64,000 bases of DNA. Origin: Monodelphis domestica. Its lineage: Eukaryota; Chordata; Mammalia; Didelphimorphia; Didelphidae. A program made the translations under genes and the position numbers. The notes beneath the pieces are model-generated. The model was given only the letters and a program-made list of their open reading frames with translations, had not been told where the DNA came from and did no database searches. The stretch lies in the NCBI RefSeq assembly GCF_027887165.1, contig NC_077232.1, positions 83,523,541 through 83,587,540 of the forward strand, given 5' to 3'. Positions 30,775-40,900 of the stretch are shown here, piece after piece (the first letter of the stretch is position 1; each line of letters starts with the position of its first letter).

Positions 30775-30960
30775 AGCACCAGGTACAGGTTTCACGGAGG
30801 CAGATTTTTTACCTCTAAAGGAGGAATAATTCTTGAACTACCAGTTTTTCAACAGTGGTTGAATGGCCATTTGTCAGGTCATAGGATTTCCATTCAGGAA
30901 GGGTTGGATTAGATGACATCCAAGTTTTCTTCCATGCAACAAGTATCAAATATTTGAATT
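30775..30960 (+). repeat. L3/CR1 LINE 3' end
   Basis: 'ggtttcacggaggcagattt', 'ttgaatggccatttgtcagg' and 'gggttggattagatgacatc' are sense CR1/L3 3' end blocks. Confidence 0.7.
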
Positions 30961-30989
30961 CTGAATGAGTCGTAGGAGTCAGAAAATCA

Positions 30990-31140
30990 TGACTGTAGTA
31001 AGAGCACTGCCACTACTGTCTCTGTAGTCAGAGGATCTGGGTTCAAATACTGCCATGAGTAGAGTGGTAAATGTTTAACAACCAGCTCTCTGCTGTGAGA
31101 AAATCTCAAAACCCCTTTTTAAGTTTAATCTGCATCATTG
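30990..31140. other. MIR head and unassigned mammalian repeat
   Basis: 'ggatctgggttcaaatactg' is a MIR head. 'gtggtaaatgtttaacaacc' followed by 'agctctctg' recalls an old mammalian interspersed repeat that I cannot name. Confidence 0.4.
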
Positions 31141-31200
31141 CCACTTTCTCCATTACTTTCTTTTTATTTTAAAACCCTTACCTTCTGTCTTAGAATCAGT

Positions 31201-31216
31201 ACTGTATATTGGTTCT
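31201..31216 (+). repeat. Perfect 16-bp target-site duplication, left copy
   Basis: 'actgtatattggttct' is repeated exactly at 31,619-31,634, bracketing the L1 piece. Confidence 0.95.
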
Positions 31217-31618
31217 CTGGAGAACATTACACACAGAGACTGATCCACTGTGGTACAATAGAATGTAATGGACTTCTCCATTAGTGGCAACGCAGTGATC
31301 CTGAACAACTCAGAGGAATCTAAGAGAAAAATCCACATTCAGAGGAAAAACTATGGGAGCAGAAACACAGAAGAAACACAACTGCTTGATTACATGGGTT
31401 GAGGGGTATGATTGGGGATGAAGACTCTAAATGATCATCCTAGTGCAAACACCAACAACATGAAAATATGTTTTGATCAAGGACACACGTAAAACCCAGT
31501 GGAATTGCACATCAGCTACGGGAAGGGGTGGGGGGAGGGGAGGGAAAGAACATGATTCTTGTAACCAAGGAATAATGTTGTAAATTGACTCATTAAATAA
31601 ATTTTTCAAAAAAAAAAC
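31217..31618 (+). mobile_element. Young 5'-truncated L1 3' UTR insertion
   Basis: 402 bases of sense L1 3' UTR ending in 'attaaataaatttttcaa' and a run of A. Blocks match the antisense copy at 1,180-1,500. The perfect target duplication and intact tail show a recent event. It contains no coding sequence. Confidence 0.93.
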
Positions 31619-31783
31619 ACTGTATATTGGTTCTAAGGCAGAAGAGTGGTAAGGGCTAGGCAATGGGGGTTAAGTGATTTGCCAGTGTCACACAGCTAGG
31701 AAGTGTCTGTGGTCAGATTTGAACCCAGCACCTTCCTTCTTTGGGCCTGGATCTCAGTCTACTGAGCCACCCAGCTGACCCCC

Positions 31784-32280
31784 CACCCCCACTTTCTGAA
31801 GTTTAGAATAAATCAAACCCTGATTTGTAGCATTCTCTGACTTCCAACATGTAAATGCTCAGACTGAAAATTTAACTGATGGCTCTAGAGAGCTAGGAAG
31901 AGCTAGCACATGCCTGGAAGCTCTGACATTCTCTGTTCTGTGTTCCAGGAACCCTTCAGATTCTAACATTCTGTACTCAACAATTCTACAAATAAGACAA
32001 AAGGTTAGCATTTGTCATAACCCAAGTGGGAAAATAGCCCTTTTGCTTGCTTTCCTTTTGCCAATTCTGACCTTTTAGTGATTTGGAATATAAGGTGTCT
32101 CATTATCCATCTACTGCTGGGGCACAGAAAAGAGGGCCCTGTCCTGTTTTAGAACTGCTGGTGTGGTCAAGGGTCATTTCAGCCCATCCTTTGCTTCCTG
32201 TCTTATCACTGCTTACGAATGGAAAACAATTTCCTGCATCTTCTGAAGCACTTAATATTCAATCCAATCTGAATATCATT
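31784..32280. other. Unassigned stretch
   Basis: No repeat is clearly recognised. The small frame at 32,083-32,304 has no domain. Confidence 0.3.
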
Positions 32281-32284
32281 TCCC

Positions 32285-32400
32285 CAGCCTACCAGGTCCT
32301 ATGATGGGATTGTGGAAGGCACAAATAAGAATAAAACCCTACCTTCAGGAGCTGTCAGTCCAATAAGTACTTAAGACAGATGCTAAGAGAAGTTTGAGGA
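32285..32400 (+). repeat. L2 LINE fragment
   Basis: 'gaaggcacaaataagaataa' and 'ctaccttcaggagctgtcag' with 'ccaataagtac'. Confidence 0.5.
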
Positions 32401-32494
32401 CTGCCTGTTAATAATAATGATGTTAAATATCTACGACACTGACATAACTTGAGGCTTTTGCCTTCATTATCTCCTCAGATGCCCACAAAAGGGA

Positions 32495-32745
32495 AGGAGA
32501 TGGGAATACCATTTATCAAGCACCCAATATAGGCCAGGCACTTTACCATTAGGAACTTTACAAATATCTCATTTCATCCTCACAACAATCTTGGGAGGTA
32601 GATGCTATTCTCCTGCCCATTGTACAGTTGGGGAAAATGAGGTAGACAGAGAATGAGTGACTTGTCCATAGCTAGTCATGTATGAAGTAGGATTTGAACT
32701 CAAGTCTTTATGACACTAACCCCACAACTTTATTCACTGTCATCT
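32495..32745 (-). repeat. MIR SINE, antisense, near full length
   Basis: 'taccatttatcaagcaccca', 'aggccaggcactttaccatt', 'cctcacaacaatcttgggag', 'taggatttgaactcaagtct'. Confidence 0.85.
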
Positions 32746-32844
32746 AAGTGTCTCAGATGCCTCAGCCCTGTGACCTTGGTAGTTCAATTCTTATTTTTAA
32801 CAATGGGCAAAAAGAGAGCAAGGGAAAGAAAATGGTTCTCATTG

Positions 32845-33000
32845 GCCCATAAATTTGGAGCTAGAAAGACCCTCAGAGGCCATTTAGTCCATCACCTTTA
32901 TCTGTAACTCCTAGGTGACTTGCCCAAGGTCATCCAGGGAGTGGGTGTCTGAGGTTCTCTGACTCCCAAGCCAGTGTTCCTTCCAGGGTCTTCTTCTAAA
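32845..33000 (-). repeat. MIR SINE, antisense
   Basis: 'ggagctagaaagaccctcag', 'gacttgcccaaggtcatcca' and 'tctctgactcccaagccagt'. It is the left part of a block repeated at 34.6 kb. Confidence 0.8.
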
Positions 33001-33180
33001 ATAAAAGATCAACAACAACAGTAGGTGACCACATGCTAGCTTTTACTCCTGCCTGAAGGAATGAGCTTGCAATCTTATTGGGTATATATGGCATATCCAC
33101 AGATAATAAAAATCCAAGGCAATTTATTTTAAGTGCTATATAAGTGGTCAGGACAATATGTTCTTCAACAATTTACTTCC
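33001..33180. repeat. Local duplicate block, copy A
   Basis: 'gggtatatatggcatatcca', 'aaaaatccaaggcaatttat', 'gtgctatataagtggtcagg'. The same ordered blocks occur at 34,685-34,825. Not a family I can name. Confidence 0.7.
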
Positions 33181-33400
33181 AGCTGGGAAAATAGAAAACA
33201 GCACCCCAGAGCTAGAAGGACCAGCTCCTTAGAGCTGGGGGAGCTTAGAGCCCTGGATGTAAGAGATTGTTAGAGCTGAGAAGGAACTGGAGGTCAGCTT
33301 CCCTGAAGATGTGGCACCTGTGTTAGGTCTGGAAGTCTGGGAAATATTGTTGGTAGCTTGGTGCAGAGTCAGGGGATAGAAAATTAGTATTTATTTGATT
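33181..33400. other. Spacer with weak minisatellite units
   Basis: 'ccagagctagaaggacc' and 'gagctgagaaggaactggag' suggest decayed 33-bp units. The rest is unassigned. Confidence 0.35.
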
Positions 33401-33417
33401 TCTTAAAGTCTTTGAAG

Positions 33418-33525
33418 ACCAGAGCTGGGAGGGATCTTAAAATATTAGGATATCAGAGCAGAAAAGGACCTTAGAACAGAGAATTTTAGAGCTGGAAGGG
33501 ACCATGGGGACTGCATAATCCAACA
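33418..33525 (-). repeat. About 33-bp minisatellite, three units
   Basis: 'agagctgggagggatcttaa', 'agagcagaaaaggaccttag' and 'agagctggaagggaccatgg' start successive units 33 to 34 bases apart. It leads straight into a reversed MIR. Confidence 0.75.
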
Positions 33526-33850
33526 GCCATAATTTTTTTTAAAAAGGAAAAATGATGTCTGGAAAAGGAAAATTACTTGTTTAAGGTCATATACTTAATT
33601 AATGGACTTCAAGTTGTGTTTATACTGCATATCTGGCATTTTTCATATGATAGCTCCATTGATAGATGAGACATAGAAGTCCCTCTTGAGATAGCACTTC
33701 ATAGTTTACAAAGTGCTTTCTCAACTGGAACATTTTAGGAGAAAGAACTTAGGTAAGGGAAAGCACTTGCCCTAGGTCACACATCAGCAAAGTCCTCCTT
33801 CAAAAGGAGGATATTTCACTCCAGATCTGTCACTCTTTCAATTGAGAGAT
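33500..33850 (-). repeat. Two MIR SINEs, antisense
   Basis: First: 'tgtttaaggtcatatactta' (33,530-33,660). Second: 'agtttacaaagtgctttctc', 'acttgccctaggtcacacat' and 'cactccagatctgtcactct' (33,680-33,850). Confidence 0.6.
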
Positions 33851-34378
33851 CAAGGAAGACTTCACAAAGGACATGGGTAGCATAGAGGGATTTTTAAAAG
33901 CTCTTAAGTCCTGTATCAGGTCCTTGGATAAACATTGCATCTTTTTTTTAAAATCCTTCCTTGAACTATGAGTCAAATAAAAGCTCTAAATAAGGACAAA
34001 TGAGGGCCAGCAGCAGCTGAGCAACCATGCCTTGGAAAAATGTCAGTAACATGTTGTTCTTAGGTAGCCTTCTTCAAAACTGTAGTCAGAGCACTTCAAC
34101 CAGCATTAACGCAATTAGGTTGATTTGGCCACACAAGGGAGTTGCTGAAATCTGAATGCTAGGCACAGGCTGCCCAGCATGGATTTCCTTTAAGCACTTG
34201 TAATAAGCCATTAGAACAGAGGTCCTATTGCAGAAAAACCTCACTGCCACAGGATTTGTTATCCAGGAGGCAGGGAAAGGCAGGTTGGGTTCAATTCCAA
34301 TTCAATGAGAGTCGTGTTTGAAGAAGCAAAGGGTCTTATTACAGAGTGGACTCACCTTTAAACCTTTAAGGGGGATTC
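33851..34378. other. Unique-looking 500-bp stretch
   Basis: No repeat and no ORF. More GC-balanced than its surroundings, with 'gccagcagcagctgagcaac' and 'aacgcaattaggttgatttg'. The best candidate for conserved noncoding DNA here, by exclusion only. Confidence 0.4.
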
Positions 34379-34379
34379 A

Positions 34380-34680
34380 TGGAACTTTAAGTTGGAGAAG
34401 ACCTTAGAAAATAGTGTTCCTATTATTATAAGAACCTAGGATGCTATAGGTAGAAATCAAAGAATCACATATCCATAGTTGAAATCAACTTCAGAGGCTC
34501 TCTAGTTTTATATTCTCATTTTACATATGGAAAAGTGAGACCCAGGGCAGTTAAGAGACTTGCCCAAGATCACAGAGGTAGGATGTGTCAGAGTGAAAGG
34601 ATTTGAACTTAAGTCTTCTAAATCATTTTTCCTACTCTACTACTCCAAGTTCTCTGACTCCCAAGCCAGTACTCCTTCCA
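34380..34680 (-). repeat. MIR SINE, antisense
   Basis: 'aacttcagaggctctctagt', 'agagacttgcccaagatcac', 'gatttgaacttaagtcttct' and 'tctctgactcccaagccagt'. The last block is identical to the one at 32,956. Confidence 0.75.
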
Positions 34681-34684
34681 GGGT

Positions 34685-34830
34685 ATTATGATGCTACGAA
34701 ATAACTCTCACCCATGCCTGGAGGGGAAAACTTATAGTCTTCTTGGGTATATAAGACATTCACAGATATAAAAATCCAAGGCAGTTTATTTAAAGTGGTA
34801 TATAAGCGGCTGGGACAATAATATTATTTG
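34685..34830. repeat. Local duplicate block, copy B
   Basis: 'gggtatataagacattcaca', 'aaaaatccaaggcagtttat' and 'gtggtatataagcggctggg' pair with copy A about 1.7 kb upstream. Both copies follow a reversed MIR ending. Confidence 0.7.
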
Positions 34831-34849
34831 CTCTTTGAGCATAGACTGC

Positions 34850-35062
34850 AAGATGTTAGAATTGAAAGGACTCATAGAATATGGAAGGTTTGAGATAAAG
34901 GGTATTAAAACATAGGAAATAGGGCATCAGCACTGGAAAACCCTTAGAATACTGAACATGAATTGTTAGACTTAAAAGGGACCTTAGAACATAAAAACAT
35001 CAGAGGTGAAAGGGCCTTAGAACTTAGAATATCAGAACTGGAAAAGACCTTAGCAATGATCT
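34850..35062 (-). repeat. About 33-bp minisatellite, roughly six units
   Basis: Units around 'gatgttagaattgaaaggac', 'catcagcactggaaaaccct', 'attgttagacttaaaaggga', 'catcagaggtgaaagggcct' and 'tatcagaactggaaaagacc', mostly 33 bases apart. Confidence 0.8.
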
Positions 35063-35064
35063 AA

Positions 35065-35245
35065 CATAGAAGTTTTTAAGAGGTTCATGGATAGATTTCA
35101 GAGTGGTTATGGAAGTTGGATGGGCAAAAAATTCCATCTTTATTTTTACTAATTTCTAACTGAAATTTGACATTTTTAAAATTACTTAACAATATTATTT
35201 TTAGAAGAGGCTCACCAGACAGTCAAAGGGATCTGTTACATCCAA
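35065..35245 (-). mobile_element. hAT-type nonautonomous fossil, antisense
   Basis: 'aagaggttcatggatagatt', 'aagaggctcaccagacagtc' and 'aaagggatctgttacatcc' read as the reverse of the family at 4,518 and 60,715. Confidence 0.55.
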
Positions 35246-35254
35246 AAAAATCCC

Positions 35255-35435
35255 TCAAGAACTTGGATTTAGATTAATAACTAACCATATAATTTTATAC
35301 TTGATGAAAATGAGTCCCAGAAAAGGAAGTGACTTTCTCAAGATCATAGAACAAGGAAAAGCAGAACCGTTGGACTCTAGATCTCAAGATACCTAGTCTC
35401 AAAATCTCAAACTTCCTCCAGGTTGTCTACTTTAA
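35255..35435 (-). repeat. MIR SINE, antisense
   Basis: 'tgatgaaaatgagtcccaga', 'gactttctcaagatcataga' and 'tggactctagatctcaagat'. Confidence 0.65.
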
Positions 35436-35469
35436 AATTTGTATTCTATTAGGTAGTTATTTCATACCT

Positions 35470-35665
35470 TAAAGACCACTGAGGATGTCCAGAAATGGAA
35501 TGAGCTGCCTTGGGAGGTCGTAGTTTTTTCAGTTAAGGTCCTCATATGAAGAAGGTTATTAGATTGCTGGTCAGGCATGCAATATAGAAGTTTCAAAGTC
35601 ACATATGAGTTGCACTAGATGACCTTCAAAGTCCATAAAAACATCAAGATTTTATGACTACTTAA
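35470..35665 (+). repeat. L3/CR1 LINE 3' end
   Basis: 'atggaatgagctgccttggg', 'aggtcgtagttttttcagtt', 'gcactagatgaccttcaaag'. A good sense match to the CR1/L3 3' end. Confidence 0.75.
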
Positions 35666-35744
35666 ACTAGATTCTAGGATAGCAAGTAAATGACCCACTA
35701 AAATGTGTAAATATGACAATATCAAGTTTTCACTCTGCTAATAA

Positions 35745-35930
35745 TGATTAATAGCCAGTATTATAAATCACCCCATGGTACTCACATTATCTCCCTGGGT
35801 CCTCAAAAGCACCCTATTAAATATGTAATATGGAGAAGAAGAAAGCAAGAGCCAGAAAGGTTCAGTAACTTCCAGAGAGTCCTTCAGTTGACCTAGGGGC
35901 TTGGCATCATTGCACACAACTAAAATTCAT
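35745..35930 (-). repeat. MIR SINE, antisense
   Basis: 'ggtactcacattatctccct', 'gggtcctcaaaagcacccta' and 'aacttccagagagtccttca'. Confidence 0.55.
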
Positions 35931-36330
35931 GTAATCAGTAAGTCTGCCCAATTTCTTCATGAAACATAGCTCTGCAAAAGGGTTAATACTCTAGCTAAGC
36001 TTTCAAGTTTGTCTTCTTAATGGCTCCACCTTATCTTGATTATCTTATGTACTATCAGCCATCAACTTATGTATTCCATTGGCCCGGGCTTCTTCACCAG
36101 ATATTTGTGATGTATCAAGTGAAATAAGAGAGAGAAACCATAAGTAACAGAAGCAAAGATACAAGTACGAGCACTGATCATTGCCCTAGTCCCCCCTTCT
36201 CCCCAGGGGCTCTCCTGACTATCTCCCACTTTTCTGAATTCCTCTATCACTTAAATGATTTGATGCTTAATTTTTTTACTGCCTTGTGTTGTTTCCTGGA
36301 TGTCACTCGGGTCTCCCTCAAGGAGTTTTT
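35931..36330. other. Unassigned stretch
   Basis: No repeat recognised. A 62-codon minus-strand frame at 36,062-36,250 has no domain. Confidence 0.3.
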
Positions 36331-36425
36331 CAGATTCATGAAGACAGATGCCATGTATTAACATTCTGCATCCCCTAAGTTGGCCCACAATACTTGCTGA
36401 TGGATTGAATAATTCATGTTTGAAC
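36330..36425 (+). repeat. L2-type LINE tail
   Basis: 'atgaagacagatgccatgta', 'acaatacttgctgatggatt' with 'gaataattcatg'. Confidence 0.5.
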
Positions 36426-36489
36426 TCTCCTTATCTAACATATTCCATTCATCCATTGCTGCTCTTCTTTGACTGCCACAGGATGATGG

Positions 36490-36600
36490 ATTTACAGCAG
36501 AATCTTAGAGGTTATTTAGTTTCTCCTCCTCTCATTTTACAGATGAGTAAACTGAGAGCTAGAATTTAAATTGGTGAGGTCAGATATATGTGTGTCCCAC
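36490..36600 (-). repeat. MIR SINE, antisense
   Basis: 'cagaatcttagaggttattt' and 'tcattttacagatgagtaaa'. Confidence 0.7.
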
Positions 36601-36944
36601 AACACTCTTGAGTTGAGCCCAAACCAAACTAAAATGAAATTCCCATTTGATTTGAAAGCAATAATTTTTAACTTTTAAAAAGAAATATATAAACAGGAAT
36701 AATGTTGTAAGTCAATGCATGTGCACATGGATTCTCATGTATGCAACTTGACTTTGATATCACTGGTTTAAATGACTTACTCAAATGTTGTCACACAGGA
36801 AGAATTGATGAAGTCTAGATGGAACTAGTAAACTCGGGTAATCTAACTTCAAGTCCAGAATTCTTCCTACTTCAGTGAATTGTTTTGCCCCGTCTTCCCT
36901 TTTATGCCCCCAAAAAAAGACAATTCCCCCCCAAAAGGAATAGG

Positions 36945-36946
<2 letters not shown>
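36601..36946. other. Unassigned DNA with MIR end
   Basis: A reversed MIR 5' portion at 36,770-36,875 ('gttgtcacacaggaagaatt', 'aacttcaagtccagaattct'). The rest is unassigned. Confidence 0.45.
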
Positions 36947-36999
<53 letters not shown>

Positions 37000-37006
37000 T
37001 GTGTGT
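36947..37006. repeat. (GT)n microsatellite
   Basis: About 29 GT units with a single C interruption near the end. The V/C and T/H ORFs are artefacts. Confidence 0.95.
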
Positions 37007-37099
37007 TGGAACAGCAAGGGGATCTATTTTCCACATTGTTGGTGGTACAGAAAGTTGAGTTTGATAATTTATAATGGATTCTATAACTCAATGTAGTGG

Positions 37100-37252
37100 A
37101 AATAGATCACAAAATTGGTTGATTTAAACTAGAATCTCCCATTAACTTGTTATATGACAACAGATAAATCATTTCCAAAACCTATAAGATAGTGGTATTG
37201 GACGTGATGATCTCTAAGTCCCCTTCCAGCCATGCCAGTCTATGTTCTGTGA
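37100..37252 (+). repeat. MIR SINE
   Basis: 'aacttgttatatgacaacag', 'gtattggacgtgatgatctc' and 'taagtccccttccagccatg'. Confidence 0.65.
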
Positions 37253-37289
37253 CCAAAGATCTTTTCCAAGTGTAACATTTTACATGACA

Positions 37290-37430
37290 TAGGAGGAAGA
37301 ATCCTGGAATAGTCAGAGCATCTGGGCTTGATTCCTGGGTTCTACTACTGATGGCTTGTATTGTTCTGGGAAAGTTAGAGGCTCCTTTCACTTTAACCTT
37401 CTTATTTGTAAAAGGGAGTAGCACTGCATA
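37290..37430 (+). repeat. MIR SINE
   Basis: 'gggcttgattcctgggttct' and 'aaccttcttatttgtaaaag'. Confidence 0.6.
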
Positions 37431-37494
37431 TTAATTGGGAAAATATTTCCATGTGAAAAAGTACAGAAATTAAAGAATGGAAGCATGAGTTAAG

Positions 37495-38005
37495 ATTATC
37501 TGCAATAAGGAATTTGTTAATAAGTTAAGGTTAGTATTACAGATAACCCAGACAGAAGAAGGAAATAGATTATGTCTTCAGAAAAGGTTTCATAACCTTA
37601 TACAAAGCTGTCATAGTCTGACTTCAGACTTTGCCAAAAATAAATATAATCAATAACTAGTAAATTCTTGGCTGGCTTTAATGATAATCTCATCCTTCAA
37701 TATGGAGAGAAGGTGATAAGGGAATCACTAGTCTATAACTGATTCACATTAACAGGTAGGAATCAGTCACTTATGTGAAAACAATGAAAACCTTAAAGGA
37801 AAATGGCCATTGCAACTTAGAATTCATGGTAGAGAAGAGCAAAGTCTGACATGTTCCCTAGATTTTGGGAAAGTATATCAAAGTTTTCAGAAAGGGGAGA
37901 ATAGGGAGAGTCTCATAATAACAACAAAAGTTCCAAAACAGCAATAAGAAAAGTAAGCCCAAGAGTGGTAGGAAGCTCTTAAAATTAAAATCTGAAGACC
38001 CAAGC
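37495..38005 (+). repeat. L3/CR1 LINE, endonuclease end to mid-region
   Basis: 'tgataatctcatccttcaat', 'aatcactagtctataactga' and 'gtggtaggaagctcttaaaa' match the order of the copy at 27,640. No ORF survives. Confidence 0.55.
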
Positions 38006-38715
38006 TACTTCAGTCTTCCCCTACACTGTCCCCTTCCAAATTACTTTGTATTAACTTTGCATTTGTAAACCAGTCTTGGAAGACCAACAAGTTTTTCCCA
38101 AGGAACAGGAGGAGAGTGAGAGGATGAAGGAAGCTAGAGAATACAGGGACTCCCAATTTAATTTTCTGTTTAACAGCATACTAGTCATGGAAACACCATA
38201 TAGTCCTCCCTTTTGTCTGAAAAAAGGGTCTTCTAATCATGGTGGCAGGGAGTGGGGTTGGGAAGAATTAAGGGATAGGAGTGGAAGAATGGCATATTCT
38301 TTCTGTTTTTCTCTGAGCAGCCACAAGTTCCTGATGAGTGAAAGCCAGACTGACCATAGGCATGGACCCAAGGAATGGACAAAAGAAATGGACTGAGACT
38401 AGACAGTGGCCACTGAGAGCTGATGGATGGAAACCACAGGAATGTTGTGGTGAAGCATTTAAGGCTAGTCAGAAGCTTGCTTTATTCCTTCTGTCATCTT
38501 CTCCATCAACCTTTACTTGGAGTTTAGTCTATGGAGACCTCTAACCATTTCCCAAAGGATCATTATCCTCATTACTCTTCAAAAAATGCAAGGAGGAATA
38601 GAAGATGGTGTAGGAAGGAAAGAGGGACCCTCATACTCTCCTGGCTGTGATTTTACTACATCCTGTAATAAAAAATCTTTTCCCTTTAAATGTTATTTAA
38701 TGCTGTTAGTAAATG
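38006..38715. other. Unassigned 700-bp stretch
   Basis: Three overlapping short plus-strand frames (38,076-38,396, 38,338-38,544, 38,517-38,726) without domains. 'gtaataaaaaatcttttccc' at 38,666 resembles a polyadenylation region, so an unclassified LTR-like or LINE end is possible. Confidence 0.35.
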
Positions 38716-38717
38716 CT

Positions 38718-38962
38718 ATAAGCTAGGTGATGTAGTGCATAGAGCATTGGAACTGTAGTCAAAGACTTTTCTTCCTGAATTCAAATCTGGTCTTAAATAC
38801 TTCTTAGCTGCATGACCCTGAGCAAGTCATTTAACCTTGTTTGCCTCAGTTTCCTCATCTGTAAAAGTAACTGGAAAAGGAAATAACAAACCATTTCAGT
38901 ATCTCTGCCAAGAAAACCCCAAATGAGGTCATGAAGAACTGAACATGATTGAAAATGACCAT
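38718..38962 (+). repeat. MAR1-type SINE, near full length
   Basis: 'gctaggtgatgtagtgcata', 'ctgcatgaccctgagcaagt', 'cctcagtttcctcatctgta', 'ctctgccaagaaaaccccaa' and 'gaggtcatgaagaactgaac'. Confidence 0.9.
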
Positions 38963-39825
38963 GGTTGTTTCATATGATTTATATTCATGTTCTTGGATTT
39001 GAAATTTGATATTGTAAAAGGGGAGATAACCCTTAAAGGGGAAAAATAGTTTCCTTTGTAAGCTGGGATTGGGGGTTGTTATGTTCTCCTTCATTTTTAG
39101 CTTCCCAGTCTACTTACCTTCACCTCTAAACAGCCTTGTTTGGGGACAGGACCTACAACTATGCTCTGTTGACACATTCAGAAAGTAGAAACCATTCAAA
39201 GCCTGCCTCTGACAGTTCCTGTCTATGTAAGGTTCAGTCATTAGTTTCCTTCTTTGTAATTGGGATTCTTGGTTAGACTTAGAAGTCCTTCTCTCCTTGA
39301 GAATCTTCCTGAGGTCCTGGGATCAAATTGGATCTTATATTGCTCAACATAGCTTGTTCCCAAGCTAATATTCCCTATAAAAATCCAACAGACCATTAAC
39401 TCCAGCAGAGACAAATCCCATGTAAGTCCATCACACCATGATGATGATTCCAAAAGGAAACTCCATAGAAAAAACCTTGCACAACTGCCACCACGCCTAT
39501 CAAGGTCACTCACTCTTTTCCTTTGCCCCCTTAATTTTATCATACAATGAAAAACACAGTTTGTTCTACCACATGTCCCCAGTCTTACACTTAATTTTTA
39601 ATTGACATTTTAGTCTTCTTGATATCAAAGCCAGTCTCTAGATCTGCTATCTTTTGCCATAAAATTATAAAGTCCCTACTTAAAGATGTATCTAAAGATA
39701 GTCAACCAACTGAAATCAATCATTCCCAAGCTAAATGCTTCCATTGTAGCAGGGGTATGGAGGAGATTTCTTCCATGCCAGAGGTAGAGAATACCTCTCC
39801 CTCCTGACAATTATACAATTGCATC
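38963..39825. other. Unassigned 860-bp stretch
   Basis: No family is recognised. A 100-codon minus-strand frame (39,241-39,543) has no domain. 'ccctataaaaatccaacaga' at 39,373 is TATA-like. Unclassified repeat or unique DNA. Confidence 0.35.
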
Positions 39826-39829
39826 TTCC

Positions 39830-40110
39830 AACATCCCATTCCTCCAAAGGTCAACTTAATATCCATTTCTCCAGGAAAGTTTCCCTGGCACTCCTAGCTG
39901 GACTTCACATAGCATTTGGTCATCACTTCAGGTGACTCTGTAATGCACATTACATCTAATCTGCATTGGCTCTTTATCTACCAGCTAAATTCTAAGTCAG
40001 TAAGTCCAGTTCCCCTGTTTTTATCTCAATTTTGTGTCTCAGTGCTAAGCACGATGCTGTAAAAAATCAACATGTATTTAATAAATGTCCATGGAATTGA
40101 ACTGAAATAT
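39830..40110 (+). repeat. L2 LINE 3' end
   Basis: 'tttctccaggaaagtttccc', 'gtgtctcagtgctaagcacg' and 'atttaataaatgtccatgga' with 'attgaactg'. Confidence 0.65.
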
Positions 40111-40320
40111 GCTTAATGTGGTGAGAAGAGGTGTGTTATTGAGTATAAGTGTGGTCCGGGGACTGGTATTGTGCTGCTTTAGTGTTTACATCAAAGAGAG
40201 CTGAGTGATGAAACTGTGTTTGTGATTCAGCTGATTACACCCATTGAGCAGCTTCCCTGTGTTTTTACCCAGAGGAAGGGGTAGATGGTGGCAAACATCA
40301 GAATTTGGCTCACAGTGTTT
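40111..40320. other. Unassigned spacer
   Basis: May be part of the following L3/CR1 but not recognisable. Confidence 0.3.
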
Positions 40321-40900
40321 AAGCCCCTGCAGTCCACATAGGTCACATCTGAAGTATTGTACTCATACCAGTCTGAAACATTTTCAGAGGAAGGGGAATC
40401 AGACTGGTGAATGGCCCAAAGAGCATCAAGCCTCTGTGGAAGGAACTTGGTGCTCTCCTCCTGAAGAAATGAATTAGAGTGTGGAAAAGAGCTCTGTCTT
40501 CAATATCTTGAGGAATGAAATGTACCAAATTAACCATGTTCTGCTTATCCCCAGAGGGTAGAACTAGGAATAATTAGTGGAAGTTACAGAGATGTTGGTT
40601 TCAAGTCAATGTAAGGAAGAATAATTAGGCTGTTGGAAGGAAGGAAGGAAGGAAAGAAGGAAGGAATGAAGGAAGATTGGACTGCCTCAGAACATAGTAG
40701 GTTCTTTTATAGAGTTTATCAACAGGCAAAGGATATCTTAAAGGGGAGTCCTGCTCAGCTATTATTGGACCAGATGCTTTCTAATGATTCTTTCAACTAG
40801 ACTGATTCACAAAAAACAGGTAATACTTTTCACCCCATTTCTAGCTAGCTTCTGACCAAGAGTATCCATAATTTGGTGCAACTTCCCTTAGAGATGGAGA
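40320..40900 (+). repeat. L3/CR1 LINE 3' half
   Basis: 'gaagtattgtactcatacca', 'tatccccagagggtagaact', 'gtggaagttacagagatgtt' and 'attggaccagatgctttcta'. A GGAA microsatellite has grown within it (40,635-40,676). Confidence 0.65.
40635..40676. repeat. (GGAA)n microsatellite
   Basis: About ten GGAA-type units with two interruptions. Confidence 0.9.

Larger units (their letters stand above)
31161..31783 (-). repeat. tRNA-derived marsupial SINE split by an L1 insertion
   Basis: Reversed tail 'aaacccttaccttctgtctt' at 31,172, interrupted at 31,216. The body resumes 'aaggcagaagagtggtaagg' and ends 'tgagccacccagctgaccc'. 'ccactttct' at 31,141 and 31,789 may be the SINE's own target duplication. 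Confidence 0.92.

Noticed and set aside
39373-39392. TATA-like 'cctataaaaatcc' as a host promoter
   Set aside because: No ORF, CpG island or exon downstream, and AT-rich DNA gives such motifs by chance.
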